From IMG/VR virus record IMGVR_UViG_3300005537_000053, positions 1 to 29,976 of that record: DNA of 29,976 nt; one strand, written 5' to 3'. Of the stretch, positions 1 through 7,768 are shown piece by piece (the first letter of the stretch is position 1; the number at the start of each line of letters is the position of its first letter). The position numbers and the translations under genes are program-made. Below the pieces are notes generated by a model, which was not told where the DNA came from, made no database searches, and saw only the letters and a list, made by a program, of their open reading frames with translations. This DNA comes from a virus.

Positions 1-14
1 TAACTCATCGGCAG

Positions 15-167
15 TTAGAACGCCTTGGCGAGGATGAAGCCGATCACCGCCGAGATCACGGCGATAAAGATCGTTGTGCGATGGGCTTTCACCCACGACT
101 CCGTAGCCACCTTGTCAGCGGCGTAGGTGGCCTCGCCTTTCTTCTTCAGGTCATCAAATGCGCTCAC
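15..167 (-). CDS. Small tail-anchored membrane peptide, 50 aa
   Basis: Last gene of the late operon. It starts at a GTG at 165-167 with a GAGG motif 5 nt upstream, directly after the holin stop (175-177). The N-terminal ~28 residues are charged and helical (FDDLKKKGEATYAADKVATE), followed by one hydrophobic segment at about residues 32-47 (TIFIAVISAVIGFILAKAF), so it is C-terminally anchored with the charged domain probably cytoplasmic. The shape recalls the ElaB/YqjD (DUF883) group of tail-anchored proteins, but the resemblance is architectural only. Its place after holin suggests a helper or modulator of membrane disruption (inference). It is real in form (SD, spacing, operon position); the function is unknown. 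Confidence 0.65.
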   Translation of the reverse strand: MSAFDDLKKKGEATYAADKVATESWVKAHRTTIFIAVISAVIGFILAKAF

Positions 168-174
168 GGGAACC

Positions 175-693
175 TCACTTTGCTGCGATGACTTTGTTGA
201 TCGCGTCGGTCTTGGCGGCCGAGCCGGCAGAGCTGCCGTAGTAGTAGCTCACGATCCCCGTCCACGCTGATCCGAGGGCGCCCACCATGACGAGCATGAC
301 GTCCCCTCCAGTCTGGGGCTTGCCGTAGATGATCAGGTACGCGAGCGTGCCGAAGAACCCCAGCGTGATCAGATAGGCCAGATAGCGCGGGGTGGAGTCG
401 TGTGTCGCGATCTCCAGCGCGCGGGCGTTGGCTCTATCGTCGAAGGTGAGCTTCTCCTCGCTGATGTCCAGGGCCTTCATCTGCGTCTGGAAGTCGCTAT
501 CGGCCTGTTTCAGCTTCAGCAGGATATCCGGATCGGTCGAGGTGATCGCCGCCTCCATCGCCTTGGGGTCGCTTGTGCCGAGGGCTTTAGAGAGCAGCGA
601 GCCCGCGAGGCCGCCGAAAGGGCCGCCGAGCGCGGTCCCAATCAGCGGGGCAACGGTAGCGAGAACGGATTTGGCGGTTTGACCGAAGTTCAT
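175..693 (-). CDS. Holin, three-TM (GTA-holin-like) type, 172 aa
   Basis: Predicted holin that permeabilises the inner membrane so the lysozyme encoded just upstream reaches peptidoglycan. Residues 10-37 form a Gly/Ala/Leu-rich hydrophobic segment. Residues 43-100 are a soluble helical stretch. Two clear TM helices follow at about 104-124 (YLAYLITLGFFGTLAYLIIYG) and 132-152 (VMLVMVGALGSAWTGIVSYYY), then a short basic tail ending AAK. This pattern matches the '3TM holin, gene-transfer-agent release' family as I recall it. I chose ATG 693 over an upstream start because it has AGGTG 5 nt before it and overlaps the lysozyme stop as ATGA; the longer frame would add 24 Arg-rich residues inside the lysozyme gene. 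Confidence 0.8.
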   Translation of the reverse strand: MNFGQTAKSVLATVAPLIGTALGGPFGGLAGSLLSKALGTSDPKAMEAAITSTDPDILLKLKQADSDFQTQMKALDISEEKLTFDDRANARALEIATHDSTPRYLAYLITLGFFGTLAYLIIYGKPQTGGDVMLVMVGALGSAWTGIVSYYYGSSAGSAAKTDAINKVIAAK

Positions 694-1097
694 ACTGCAC
701 CTGTGAGAAGGATCTTGGCGAGGGCGTCGTAGCGCTCTTTGAGCTCGGGATTCTCGACGTGGCACTCGGACTGCGCGGTGAGCCAGTCCTTGCGGGTGAG
801 GGCTGCGATCATGTTATGGAAGCCTAGGAGGCCGTGCAGGCCGTCGTTGAAGGCGATGTCCAGACATACCCCCTGGCGCACCGGATCGAGCCCTGCGTAC
901 CAGGCGTAGCCTGAGAGGGTCTCGTGCAACTCCTCCAGCTGGGATTGCAGGAGGGCCGCGGCGCTGCGGGGCGTGATGCCGGCCTCGATGTTCCAGCCAT
1001 ACCCAATGGTCAGATGGCCTTCGGTGTCGCGGTAGGGACGGGCCCGGAACCCCTCCTCTGTCCGGAGCCGCGGCAATACGTAGTCGATAGCCGTCAT
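690..1097 (-). CDS. Endolysin, T4-type lysozyme (GH24), 135 aa
   Basis: Muramidase cleaving the MurNAc-GlcNAc bond of peptidoglycan during lysis. The catalytic signature E-x8-D-x5-T is visible at E15, D24 and T30 (EEGFRARPYRDTEGHLTIGYG), followed by the usual TIGYGWN strand. The C-terminal half has the family's DIAFNDGLHGLLGF helix pair with FNDG in place of the more common FN.G variants. There is no signal peptide or SAR-type N-terminal TM, so export depends on the holin (693-175), whose ATG overlaps this stop. The start overlaps the end of the upstream spanin-like gene as ATGA. At 135 aa it is slightly short for the family but keeps the full active-site lobe. Confidence 0.9.
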   Translation of the reverse strand: MTAIDYVLPRLRTEEGFRARPYRDTEGHLTIGYGWNIEAGITPRSAAALLQSQLEELHETLSGYAWYAGLDPVRQGVCLDIAFNDGLHGLLGFHNMIAALTRKDWLTAQSECHVENPELKERYDALAKILLTGAV

Positions 1098-1348
1098 TCC
1101 AGCACCTGCTGCCGGCGCACGCGGTCCATCTCGAGCTTCTCGAACACGCTCTGGATCTCCATATCGTGGATCAGCAGATCGTTGTTGTGGCGATGGGAGC
1201 GCTTATGGACACCTTCCAGGCGCTCTTCCACCATCTCCATCTTGGTCTCCAGTTTCACGATGTTGACCTTGACGCCGACGTAGGCGCCAAAGACGCCGCC
1301 AATTACTGCGGCCAGGAGACTCAGGACGGGAATCATCTCAGGTGTCAT
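1094..1348 (-). CDS. Membrane-anchored coiled-coil protein, possible i-spanin, 84 aa
   Basis: One N-terminal TM helix at about residues 5-26 (MIPVLSLLAAVIGGVFGAYVG) is followed by a highly charged coiled-coil-like helix from about 28 to 82 (KLETKMEMVEERLEGVHKR...). This N-anchored, periplasmic-coil layout is that of Rz-type inner-membrane spanins, and it lies immediately before the lysozyme with an ATGA overlap. I see no nested or adjacent outer-membrane partner with a lipobox in the lysis block, so the spanin role is only inferred. An alternative is a small membrane protein unrelated to lysis. Its ATG overlaps the stop of the 48-aa gene upstream as ATGA. Confidence 0.7.
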   Translation of the reverse strand: MTPEMIPVLSLLAAVIGGVFGAYVGVKVNIVKLETKMEMVEERLEGVHKRSHRHNNDLLIHDMEIQSVFEKLEMDRVRRQQVLE

Positions 1349-1491
1349 GCTAGGATTCGCCCCTCAAAGGAGTCTGCCCATGGATAAACGGCATTGGCTC
1401 GTGCGAATACGTCGCTACTGGGCTGCGTATCTGCTGCGCTGGAAACGTGATAGCCAACGTAATGGCTGGTTTTATAATTACTGGTAGCCAT
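1345..1491 (-). CDS. Hypothetical protein, 48 aa, translationally coupled
   Basis: Not recognised. The ATG at 1489-1491 overlaps the tailspike stop as TGATG, and its TGA at 1345-1347 overlaps the start of the spanin-like gene as ATGA, so it fills the gap between them exactly in the style of the rest of the operon. The product begins MATSNYKTSHYVGYHV and ends FEGRILA. It is polar and Tyr/Ser-rich with no TM segment or Cys. Codons are typical of the phage (no AGA/AGG). Function unknown; possible roles include a small tail or host-takeover protein. A competing plus-strand ORF (1380-1487) is discussed under findings. Confidence 0.6.
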   Translation of the reverse strand: MATSNYKTSHYVGYHVSSAADTQPSSDVFARANAVYPWADSFEGRILA

Positions 1492-3068
1492 CAGATCACC
1501 GAAAACTCGATGCCATCGAGTGAGATATTGGTGGTCCCTGCTGGCACAGTCCCGATGAGCACACTGCCGGCAGTCGAGACCTGGAGGAATCCCACTGCAC
1601 TAGTAGTGCCGTTATCCGTGTAACAGGCGAAAAAGCGTGTGCTATCCGTAGGTCTGAAGCCAACTGGCAATGTCCCGATCGCAGTTCCACCGGTGATCGT
1701 GCCGCCATGCACCATGCCCTTGAGAACTACCTGGTTGCCGGAGCGGCTGTAAGCCGGGGGCGCGAATGAGCCAATGGCCCAACTGTTGAGCAACGGCAGG
1801 GCAACCGAAGGCTGATCCAATTGTTGCAGTCGGGTTGCGGTACCCGCATCAACGAGGGTTCCGGCCGCACTGGTGGCGGGAGTGCCGCCGCTGACTGGGA
1901 AGATCACTGCGATGTTGGTCGCTCCGGCCCAGACCTGATAGTTGACGTTGAAGCCCGAGATATCATTGGCCGGTCCCACTTCCGAATTGATGCCGCCGAT
2001 CCGCACGCCCCAGTGGTTGGCATGTAGCGAGCCTGTGATGGCAGTCGCAGAATTGTTACCGAAGATCTGGTTGCTGCTGATATTGGCTGCCGCCCCGCCA
2101 CCTCCATCGTCCCATATGCCTTGGCTCATGTTGCGACCGTGGTTGCACATGATGTGATACACGGTGCTGTTGGCCAGGTATACCATGCCGCCGTTGATGA
2201 ACCAGTTGTCCACGATGGAGATCGCAGTCACGGTCACGCACTGGATATGGTACTGGTTGATATCCGCATCCGAGACAATCGTGTAGGACGGGACGCCGAA
2301 TTTACACTTTGTGATGAAGTGATCGCACTCGACATTCTTTCCCTGCGCATAAATGTCAGAGAAGTAGTTCGCCTCGAAGTGGCATGCGATAATGTTCCAG
2401 TGGTTGTTTTCGTTCACCGAGAGATAGGGCAGGTGCAGGGGAGCCCAGTTGGCATGCCCTCCTCCCAAGGCTGCATTATCGCCGCAATAGATGAACTGGC
2501 AGTCGATGACTGAGCCATCCTGGGTTATCTCCGCGTAGATCGCGGGACCTTGGATCTCAATGAAGTAGACCTGACGGAAGTGAAACTCACTGAAGGAATA
2601 GACTTTGATCGCGGTGGTCGCCTGGCCACGGTTATTGCCATTGATCGTCAGCTTCTCGAACTGCAGATAGAAATTGCGCGTGGTGTTGGTGGAATCGCCA
2701 AATATAAACTGGCCGGCAGCGCTGAAGATCAGCGTCGTCATGCTGATGCCGGCACCGAATATCTCGATGTTGGCGCCGTTGAAGATCTGCTGTGTCTTGA
2801 TCGCGTAAGTGCCGGCGGGGATCTGAATCGTGCCGTTGCACTTCCATGCTATCTGAATCGCAGGACCACTATCAGCGCTTCCGGTGGGATCTGCTCCATA
2901 CCGCCTGACATCCCCCGGCGCATACACATAGTTGACCGGCGTCACCCCCGCTGCGATCTCGGCGGCGGTCAGTTTGAATGAGGTGATCGTGGAAAAGAGA
3001 TCCGAGTCCGGCAGCGCTGAGCAGCGCCGGTGCATGATCGAATCAATCTCATCCCGTACAGTAGCCAT
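1491..3068 (-). CDS. Tailspike with pectate-lyase-type beta-helix, 525 aa
   Basis: Receptor-binding tailspike, probably an exopolysaccharide/LPS-degrading depolymerase. Residues ~1-50 form an N-terminal adaptor region that would attach to the virion. At about 52-85 there is the classical start of a pectate-lyase-3 domain (DVRRYGADPTGSADSGPAIQ ... IQIPAGTYAI), followed by repetitive Asn/Gly-rich beta-helix rungs to ~350. The C-terminal ~150 residues (NSWAIGSFAPPAYSRSGNQVVLKG...) look like a separate beta-rich trimerisation/receptor domain. The ATG follows directly on the TAA of the fibre gene with no SD, so expression is probably by coupling. Catalytic residues cannot be assigned by eye. This is the gene most likely to vary with host surface. 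Confidence 0.85.
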   Translation of the reverse strand: MATVRDEIDSIMHRRCSALPDSDLFSTITSFKLTAAEIAAGVTPVNYVYAPGDVRRYGADPTGSADSGPAIQIAWKCNGTIQIPAGTYAIKTQQIFNGANIEIFGAGISMTTLIFSAAGQFIFGDSTNTTRNFYLQFEKLTINGNNRGQATTAIKVYSFSEFHFRQVYFIEIQGPAIYAEITQDGSVIDCQFIYCGDNAALGGGHANWAPLHLPYLSVNENNHWNIIACHFEANYFSDIYAQGKNVECDHFITKCKFGVPSYTIVSDADINQYHIQCVTVTAISIVDNWFINGGMVYLANSTVYHIMCNHGRNMSQGIWDDGGGGAAANISSNQIFGNNSATAITGSLHANHWGVRIGGINSEVGPANDISGFNVNYQVWAGATNIAVIFPVSGGTPATSAAGTLVDAGTATRLQQLDQPSVALPLLNSWAIGSFAPPAYSRSGNQVVLKGMVHGGTITGGTAIGTLPVGFRPTDSTRFFACYTDNGTTSAVGFLQVSTAGSVLIGTVPAGTTNISLDGIEFSVI

Positions 3069-3836
3069 TTAGAAGAAGGACTGGTTGATCTGAGTCAGTT
3101 TCATATAGCTGCCAGCGGCCAAGGTGGTGCCCGTTGCATTGGCAACCGCCTGTGCCCAGTACAAAGCTAAAATGCCAGCCGTTCCTGAGCCGGTTGCGAA
3201 GTACCCTTCAATCCGGTGCCAATCCCCCACCGCTTGGGCGCTGCTCAATACAACACCGCTCGGAGAGCCGCCCAAGGACACCTGCTGCTGCGCGAGCACA
3301 TAAGCGGCTCCATTGGCTCGTCCGTGTGCGATCCAACTGGAGTGGGTCGGATTCGGGTTGTTCAGGTTCAGACCGACCTGCAACCCGCCGGGGCTGCTAT
3401 TTCCAGCCAGCAACAACGCCTCGAATTGAAAGGTGGCCGGCGGCCCGAAAGTCGAGCTCTGTATGGCGGTGTCGATGACCGGGGTGGCTGAATTGGTCAC
3501 CGTCTGGGCGGTAGTCTTCTGCAAGAACTGGGGAACCGAGATTCCGCTGAGAGTCCCAGTGACCGCGACATTCCCGACGATAGTCGCATTGCCGGCCAAA
3601 AAGAGATTGCGCCAGCGCAGCGCGTTCTGACCGAGGTCGTAAGTATTGTCGGCTGAAGGCTGGAAGTGCGTGGCCATCTTGCCTTGACCATCACGGGTGA
3701 CCGCCAGCGTCAAGCCACCGGCGAACCCGTTATCTTCCGTGTCCATCCGGCTGGAGGTGATCGGGATGCCGTTTGTCTTGTCCTGGACCCAGCTGTAGGA
3801 TCGGACGAAGTTGCCATTGCCGTCGAATGCGCCCAT
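3069..3836 (-). CDS. Tail fibre / spike-attachment protein, 255 aa
   Basis: N-terminal residues 1-40 (MGAFDGNGNFVRSYSWVQDK) match the virion-attachment region commonly seen at the start of podovirus tail fibres. Residues ~60-100 hold a DNTYDLGQNALRWRNLFLAGNATI-type beta segment typical of short tail fibres, and the remainder is a beta-rich C-terminal module ending in INQSFF. It sits immediately upstream of the tailspike (zero spacing), which suggests a two-part receptor-binding apparatus with this as the base (inference). The SD is weak. The 123-nt gap before it, unusual in this operon, is filled by a plus-strand membrane gene whose ATG is only 2 nt from this one. Confidence 0.8.
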   Translation of the reverse strand: MGAFDGNGNFVRSYSWVQDKTNGIPITSSRMDTEDNGFAGGLTLAVTRDGQGKMATHFQPSADNTYDLGQNALRWRNLFLAGNATIVGNVAVTGTLSGISVPQFLQKTTAQTVTNSATPVIDTAIQSSTFGPPATFQFEALLLAGNSSPGGLQVGLNLNNPNPTHSSWIAHGRANGAAYVLAQQQVSLGGSPSGVVLSSAQAVGDWHRIEGYFATGSGTAGILALYWAQAVANATGTTLAAGSYMKLTQINQSFF

Positions 3837-3838
3837 TT

Positions 3839-4054
3839 ATGTCAACTCACGTGATTCTGTTGATTGTCGCTGCGGGCGCAGTCGTGGCTGCTGTCGTCAG
3901 CGGATTCTTGTGGATGGTGTGGCCACCCCTGGCCTGTCTTTTGATCGGTGGGCTATGGGTCATGGTGTTGCGCTCGCCTGACGCGGCAACCCTGTATAAG
4001 CGCCGACAACGGCGCCTGGCGAAAGCGGCACAGAAACGCGTGGTAGGGCGTTAG
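3839..4054 (+). CDS. Antisense-oriented small membrane protein, 71 aa (putative moron)
   Basis: Runs against the late operon. Two hydrophobic segments at about residues 5-25 (VILLIVAAGAVVAAVVSGFLW) and 28-46 (WPPLACLLIGGLWVMVL) are followed by a strongly basic tail (KRRQRRLAKAAQKR), fitting a two-helix inner-membrane protein with an inside C-terminus. It overlaps the 3' end of the ejection-protein gene by 95 nt on the opposite strand. Codons avoid AGA/AGG. The competing 38-aa minus ORF here uses AGA twice and AGG once, which favours the plus frame. No good SD or promoter is visible, and a perfect 8-bp inverted repeat follows the stop. The function could be superinfection exclusion or lysogenic conversion (inference). 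Confidence 0.45.
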   Translation: MSTHVILLIVAAGAVVAAVVSGFLWMVWPPLACLLIGGLWVMVLRSPDAATLYKRRQRRLAKAAQKRVVGR

Positions 4055-5756
4055 ACTGGCCCGGCCGACCCAGCGCGAGACTGCGGGCCAGATACCGTGC
4101 TGCCGGCACCGCAGCTGCTCCCGCAGCCCCCGCCACGCCCCAATGCTCTGGAAGATACTCATGCGCCGCGAGCGCAGCAGCCCCCAGGGAACCCCACAAG
4201 CCGAGATGACTCACCCCTGCACTGTTCGTCGGTTCGGCGAACGCACGCGGCGCCTGTCCTGCGGCCTGAGCGACCAGCCGCTGGTTTCCGGTCAACGGAG
4301 CGTCTTTGTTCAACGCGGCAACGAGCTTTCCAGCTACCACGTTGCCCGTAGAAGAATTCCGCGCATCCTCCAGCGTATTGATCTTGGCGAAGGTCTGACG
4401 GGAGGCGCGGTAACTCCCCAGCATGTCAGCCGCTGAGCCACCCTGTTGAGTCAGGGAATGGTCGATCGCGTCCTCAATGACCTTGGAAACGCCCCGATAG
4501 GCCGCCCCTACATTCGAATCTCCAGCGCGATAGGCGGATGAGGCTTTGTCGCGTAGCATTCCAATCGCGTCGATCGCATCACTGGCGTCGAAGCTTTTGG
4601 CGCCCTTCAGGTCCTCTACGATGTTCTCGAGTTGGGGATCACCTAGCCGCGCCGAGAGGCGGGACGCGCCCGCATTCTTGGAAAGCGCCGAATCCAGATC
4701 CGCGGTGAAACTCGGCGGAGGAGTGATCGTTCCGGCATTACGGATGTTGTTATAGCCGGGGGCGGCCTGAGTTTTGGCCTGAGCAATCTCCGCCTCTGTG
4801 ATAGCCCCTCCTCCTGCTTTCGGCAATCCCACATCCTCGCGCATCAGGTCGTTCGTCACGCCCTGGTTATTCACTGAGGCGTGCTGTTGGGTGGCTGCCT
4901 TGCCTGCGACCGTCTCCAGGATTCGATTGCCGGGACTGGGATTGGTAGTCGCCGGTGGGAATTCATACCCCGCCTGCTGGCCCGCGGTCACCGCATCATT
5001 CTTGATCTGGTTCTCCGGCAGGGGCGCGCCGCGCCCACGCGGCATCAAAGCCGTGACCAGTAGTTGGGCGCCGATGGAGGCGGCGTTATTGGCGGCATCG
5101 CTTTGGAAAGGACGCTTGTCGGCAACATACTGCCCGGCGACCGCTCCGGGAGCTGCTTGAGTTGTCCCGCGGATCAATGAGGGGATGGAGCCTCCAGATC
5201 CCGACGCCACCCCTGGGATGACACTGGCGCCCGCGGAGATGTACCGGCTGGCGGGATCGTCGGGCCGGTTGAGCTGCGTAGTGGTCACGGGCGAGCGATC
5301 CATCTGGCTCGTCAGCCACCCACCCACGGGGGAAGGTTGAGCATTCACGTCCAACGCGGATGGAATGTTCGTATGCGTCTGCGTGACCGGCTTGGAGCCG
5401 GCGGGGGGGGCATTCTTGGAATAAGTCTCGTTCCCCTGGGGATCGATGAAGTGATAGAGACCGCCCGGCGTTTTGCCGGGCAGTTCGGTCTGATCGGTAT
5501 GGGTCAGCCCATAACCGGCCCCCACTGCGGCGCGGCCCAGATTCACTGCGTTGGCCACCGCATCCGGAAGCGATGTTGCGAGGTACGCTGAGCCGCGGAG
5601 CACCCCTGACTCGCCGGCCTGCACGCGATCCGCCGCAGTCACAGGTTGAGCGGGCTTGTCGAACTGATCGAACGGGTTCGGCGCGGTAACGCCCGGCTGA
5701 CTCGTCACTACCGCGGGCGCATTGAACTGATCAAACGGATTAGGGGAGGTAGCCAT
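3960..5756 (-). CDS. Large internal virion / DNA-ejection protein, 598 aa
   Basis: Structural protein of the podovirus ejection apparatus by position and composition. It begins MATSPNPFDQF and repeats NPFDQF about 21 residues later, a tandem motif seen at the N-terminus of internal virion proteins. The middle is Gly/Pro/Ala-rich. Residues ~330-470 are long helices (AKTQAAPGYNNIRNAG..., DSALSKNAGASRL). Hydrophobic Ala/Gly-rich helices near 530-575 (GLWGSLGAAALAAHEYL, GVAGAAGAAAVPAARYLA) could insert into the membrane during ejection. I chose ATG 5756 because the family motif starts there and it overlaps the upstream gene's end by 17 nt. The exact role (channel, pilot) is not determined by sequence. 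Confidence 0.7.
   Translation of the reverse strand: MATSPNPFDQFNAPAVVTSQPGVTAPNPFDQFDKPAQPVTAADRVQAGESGVLRGSAYLATSLPDAVANAVNLGRAAVGAGYGLTHTDQTELPGKTPGGLYHFIDPQGNETYSKNAPPAGSKPVTQTHTNIPSALDVNAQPSPVGGWLTSQMDRSPVTTTQLNRPDDPASRYISAGASVIPGVASGSGGSIPSLIRGTTQAAPGAVAGQYVADKRPFQSDAANNAASIGAQLLVTALMPRGRGAPLPENQIKNDAVTAGQQAGYEFPPATTNPSPGNRILETVAGKAATQQHASVNNQGVTNDLMREDVGLPKAGGGAITEAEIAQAKTQAAPGYNNIRNAGTITPPPSFTADLDSALSKNAGASRLSARLGDPQLENIVEDLKGAKSFDASDAIDAIGMLRDKASSAYRAGDSNVGAAYRGVSKVIEDAIDHSLTQQGGSAADMLGSYRASRQTFAKINTLEDARNSSTGNVVAGKLVAALNKDAPLTGNQRLVAQAAGQAPRAFAEPTNSAGVSHLGLWGSLGAAALAAHEYLPEHWGVAGAAGAAAVPAARYLARSLALGRPGQSNALPRVSVPLSPGAVVGAYTGLPRQASATP
4056..4091. other. Perfect 8-bp inverted repeat after the plus-strand membrane gene
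   Basis: CTGGCCCG (4056-4063) and CGGGCCAG (4084-4091) are exact reverse complements separated by 20 nt, starting 2 nt after the TAG of the plus-strand membrane gene. It could be a 3' stabilising hairpin or factor-assisted terminator for that transcript; there is no T-tract, so it is not a canonical intrinsic terminator. It lies inside the coding sequence of the minus-strand ejection protein, where it could also be incidental. Confidence 0.35.
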
Positions 5757-7476
5757 ACTTCTGTTGGAATTGGCTCTTGAATTCAGGGTGCTGCTGCAGA
5801 TAGGCAATTGCCGCGGGAGGCGCGGCCGTGCGCTGAGTCACCGCCGGCCCCGTCTGGACTTTCTGCTGCGCGAACTGCGTGAGCGGGAAATTCTTGGAAT
5901 ACCAGGACTCGAACCGCAGCGGGTCGCCGCCTTGTTGGACGTATTTGCCGTAATCCTCGGCCCGCTGCTTCGCGTACTGCTGCTTGATGTCGTCCTGCTG
6001 CATGAGACTGTTGATCGCATCCGCCGTCATGGAGGTGGAGGGCGACAACTCTTCATGCTGCAACCGTACCTCCATCTGGGTCATGCGCGAGCCGAAAACT
6101 GATCGCGCCCCTTGGAGGGCGGATTGTTTCAGTTGCTTGTTGAGTTCCATCGTTGGCGTGATGGACCCGCTTCCTGGAATCAGTGAAGCCGGGACTCCCC
6201 ATTCCAGCAGCTTGGCGCGATTCTCGGTGAGCCATTCGGAGGACGGCCCCACCTCGGCCGTGCCCAGCACTTTACGAGCCTCAGCGTTGTATTGGAGCTT
6301 CTGATCCGCAAGATCTGCTTCCTTGCCATATTGGCTGGCCAGCTCGGCATCCTTGGCGCCGGCCGCTTTCAAACGCCCTTCCACGAAAGCATTCGGCGCG
6401 CCCACGGCGCCGGAGATCTGGAGCTTCGGCATGGTGTTCCACGGATTCTGTGGAGCACCTGGAGATGTGGTCGAACCCGTTGATTGTCCTTGAGTTCCTC
6501 CGGTTTTCGCAGGCGCTGTGCGTGGAACATTCTGTGTCTGTGGAGGTGCCGTAGGCCCCAATGCCGGGGGAGCCCCGATTAGAGTTCCCGGATAGCCGAC
6601 CGTGGATCCACCGCCCTGCGTCGGTACTGTCAGCGGAGTGTTGGCGACCTTGGCGCCAGTATTCAGCGCTTCTTGGCGGGCTGCCGCTTCTTGAGCTCCG
6701 GGGACCGGGGCTGCCTGTGGACCATTAGGTCCCCAAGTGGTCTGCACGCCATTTTGCGGCGCGGTGAAGATCGGCTGACGCGTGTTTGGGTCGACCAGTG
6801 TTCCACCCGGGCGCGCATCGATCGGGGCGATGTAGTTCGCCTTCGCGAGTGAAGCCTGTGCGATCTGCCGCCCCAGCTGCGAGCTGGGATCAATACCCGC
6901 AGCACGCATCTGGATCTCGATTTCAGCGGGCTTATACTGCGAGGCCAGCAGCTCGCCGTACTTTTCCGGTCCCATCATAGACAGCAATGCCTGCGCCTGG
7001 CCGCGCTGCATACCAGGAAGGACCATACCTCCACCGGTTGTGGGGGGCTGCTGTTGCGGAGGCGCGCCTCCGACCGCCTGCGAGAAAGACTGTCCGTTGC
7101 GCGCAATCAGCGGTTGAACGGACTGCTCGTTAGGATCGGCCGGAGGCGGCGCCAGAGAAGGCGGAGATGACTGGGCGCTCGCAGGAGAGGCCGGCGGTTG
7201 GCCACCACTGTAGAGGCCCGAGAAATACTGCGCCTGCGCCTGCTGTGCGTCCTTTGTGGCCTTGTTGGCCATCAACGCGGTGACCAGCGGCGCGACGTTC
7301 TGCAGAAGGCCACGCTTCGGCACGACCTTCATGGAGTCCCAGTCGGAGGGCGTCTGATTGCTCGACTGCAAAGAATTCATCAACATGGCGGCGACCGCGC
7401 TCTTGCGCTGTGCAGCCAGATAATCCGGGTATTGACTCGGATCCAGGTAGGGGGCCGGCAGGCCCGCGTCAGGCAT
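5740..7476 (-). CDS. Internal virion protein, Pro/Gln/Ala-rich, 578 aa
   Basis: Second large protein of the ejection block. The N-terminal ~110 residues are helical (LDPSQYPDYLAAQRKSAVAAM). Residues ~120-350 are low-complexity Pro/Gln/Gly/Thr-rich sequence interrupted by an ordered segment near 170-225 (LSMMGPEKYGELLASQY, IQMRAAGIDPSSQLGRQI). From ~370 to 545 it is mainly alpha-helical and charged. It ends EFKSQFQQKYGYLP, overlapping the next ejection gene. The start overlaps the small Gln-rich gene upstream. No enzymatic motif such as a transglycosylase Glu was recognised. Position between tail proteins and fibres and the composition support an internal, ejected structural protein (inference). 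Confidence 0.65.
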   Translation of the reverse strand: MPDAGLPAPYLDPSQYPDYLAAQRKSAVAAMLMNSLQSSNQTPSDWDSMKVVPKRGLLQNVAPLVTALMANKATKDAQQAQAQYFSGLYSGGQPPASPASAQSSPPSLAPPPADPNEQSVQPLIARNGQSFSQAVGGAPPQQQPPTTGGGMVLPGMQRGQAQALLSMMGPEKYGELLASQYKPAEIEIQMRAAGIDPSSQLGRQIAQASLAKANYIAPIDARPGGTLVDPNTRQPIFTAPQNGVQTTWGPNGPQAAPVPGAQEAAARQEALNTGAKVANTPLTVPTQGGGSTVGYPGTLIGAPPALGPTAPPQTQNVPRTAPAKTGGTQGQSTGSTTSPGAPQNPWNTMPKLQISGAVGAPNAFVEGRLKAAGAKDAELASQYGKEADLADQKLQYNAEARKVLGTAEVGPSSEWLTENRAKLLEWGVPASLIPGSGSITPTMELNKQLKQSALQGARSVFGSRMTQMEVRLQHEELSPSTSMTADAINSLMQQDDIKQQYAKQRAEDYGKYVQQGGDPLRFESWYSKNFPLTQFAQQKVQTGPAVTQRTAAPPAAIAYLQQHPEFKSQFQQKYGYLP

Positions 7477-7759
7477 TGCTGCCTCCCGGAATGGGCTGCT
7501 GATTCATCTGCTGAGGCAGCCCGTTGACGCCGCCCATCATGTTGGGCTGCAGCGGATTAGCCTGCGGAGGCTGACCTTGGGGCTGCTGGCGCAACGCCCG
7601 CATCAGCATGACCTGCTGCGCCAGTTGGCTCGCGGCCTGCATAGGCGAGGATTGGGCCTGCATCTGTGGTCCCGCTGCCCCTCCTCCGTAGCTTTGAGGA
7701 CTCTGCTGCATGAGCTTCTGTGTCAGCAGTTGTTGCATGGCCTGTTGGCTGGCGCTCAT
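7469..7759 (-). CDS. Small Gln/Met-rich virion-associated protein, 96 aa
   Basis: Not a recognised family. The first ~70 residues are an amphipathic Gln/Met/Leu helix set (SASQQAMQQLLTQKLMQQ; ASQLAQQVMLMRALRQQ) and the rest is Pro/Asn/Gln-rich. Such proteins sit in the ejection-protein cluster of podoviruses. ATG 7759 is preferred because it has GAGG 7 nt upstream; an in-frame TTG two codons earlier is the only longer option. It overlaps the start of the following 578-aa gene by 8 nt. Confidence 0.6.
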   Translation of the reverse strand: MSASQQAMQQLLTQKLMQQSPQSYGGGAAGPQMQAQSSPMQAASQLAQQVMLMRALRQQPQGQPPQANPLQPNMMGGVNGLPQQMNQQPIPGGSNA

Positions 7760-7768
7760 CGTCAATCC

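Noticed and set aside
3847-3963. 38-aa minus ORF coupled by ATGA to the ejection-protein stop.
   Set aside because: It is Thr/Ala/Pro low-complexity and uses AGA/AGG codons that neighbours avoid, while the plus frame gives a coherent two-TM protein. Not excluded; noted as the alternative.
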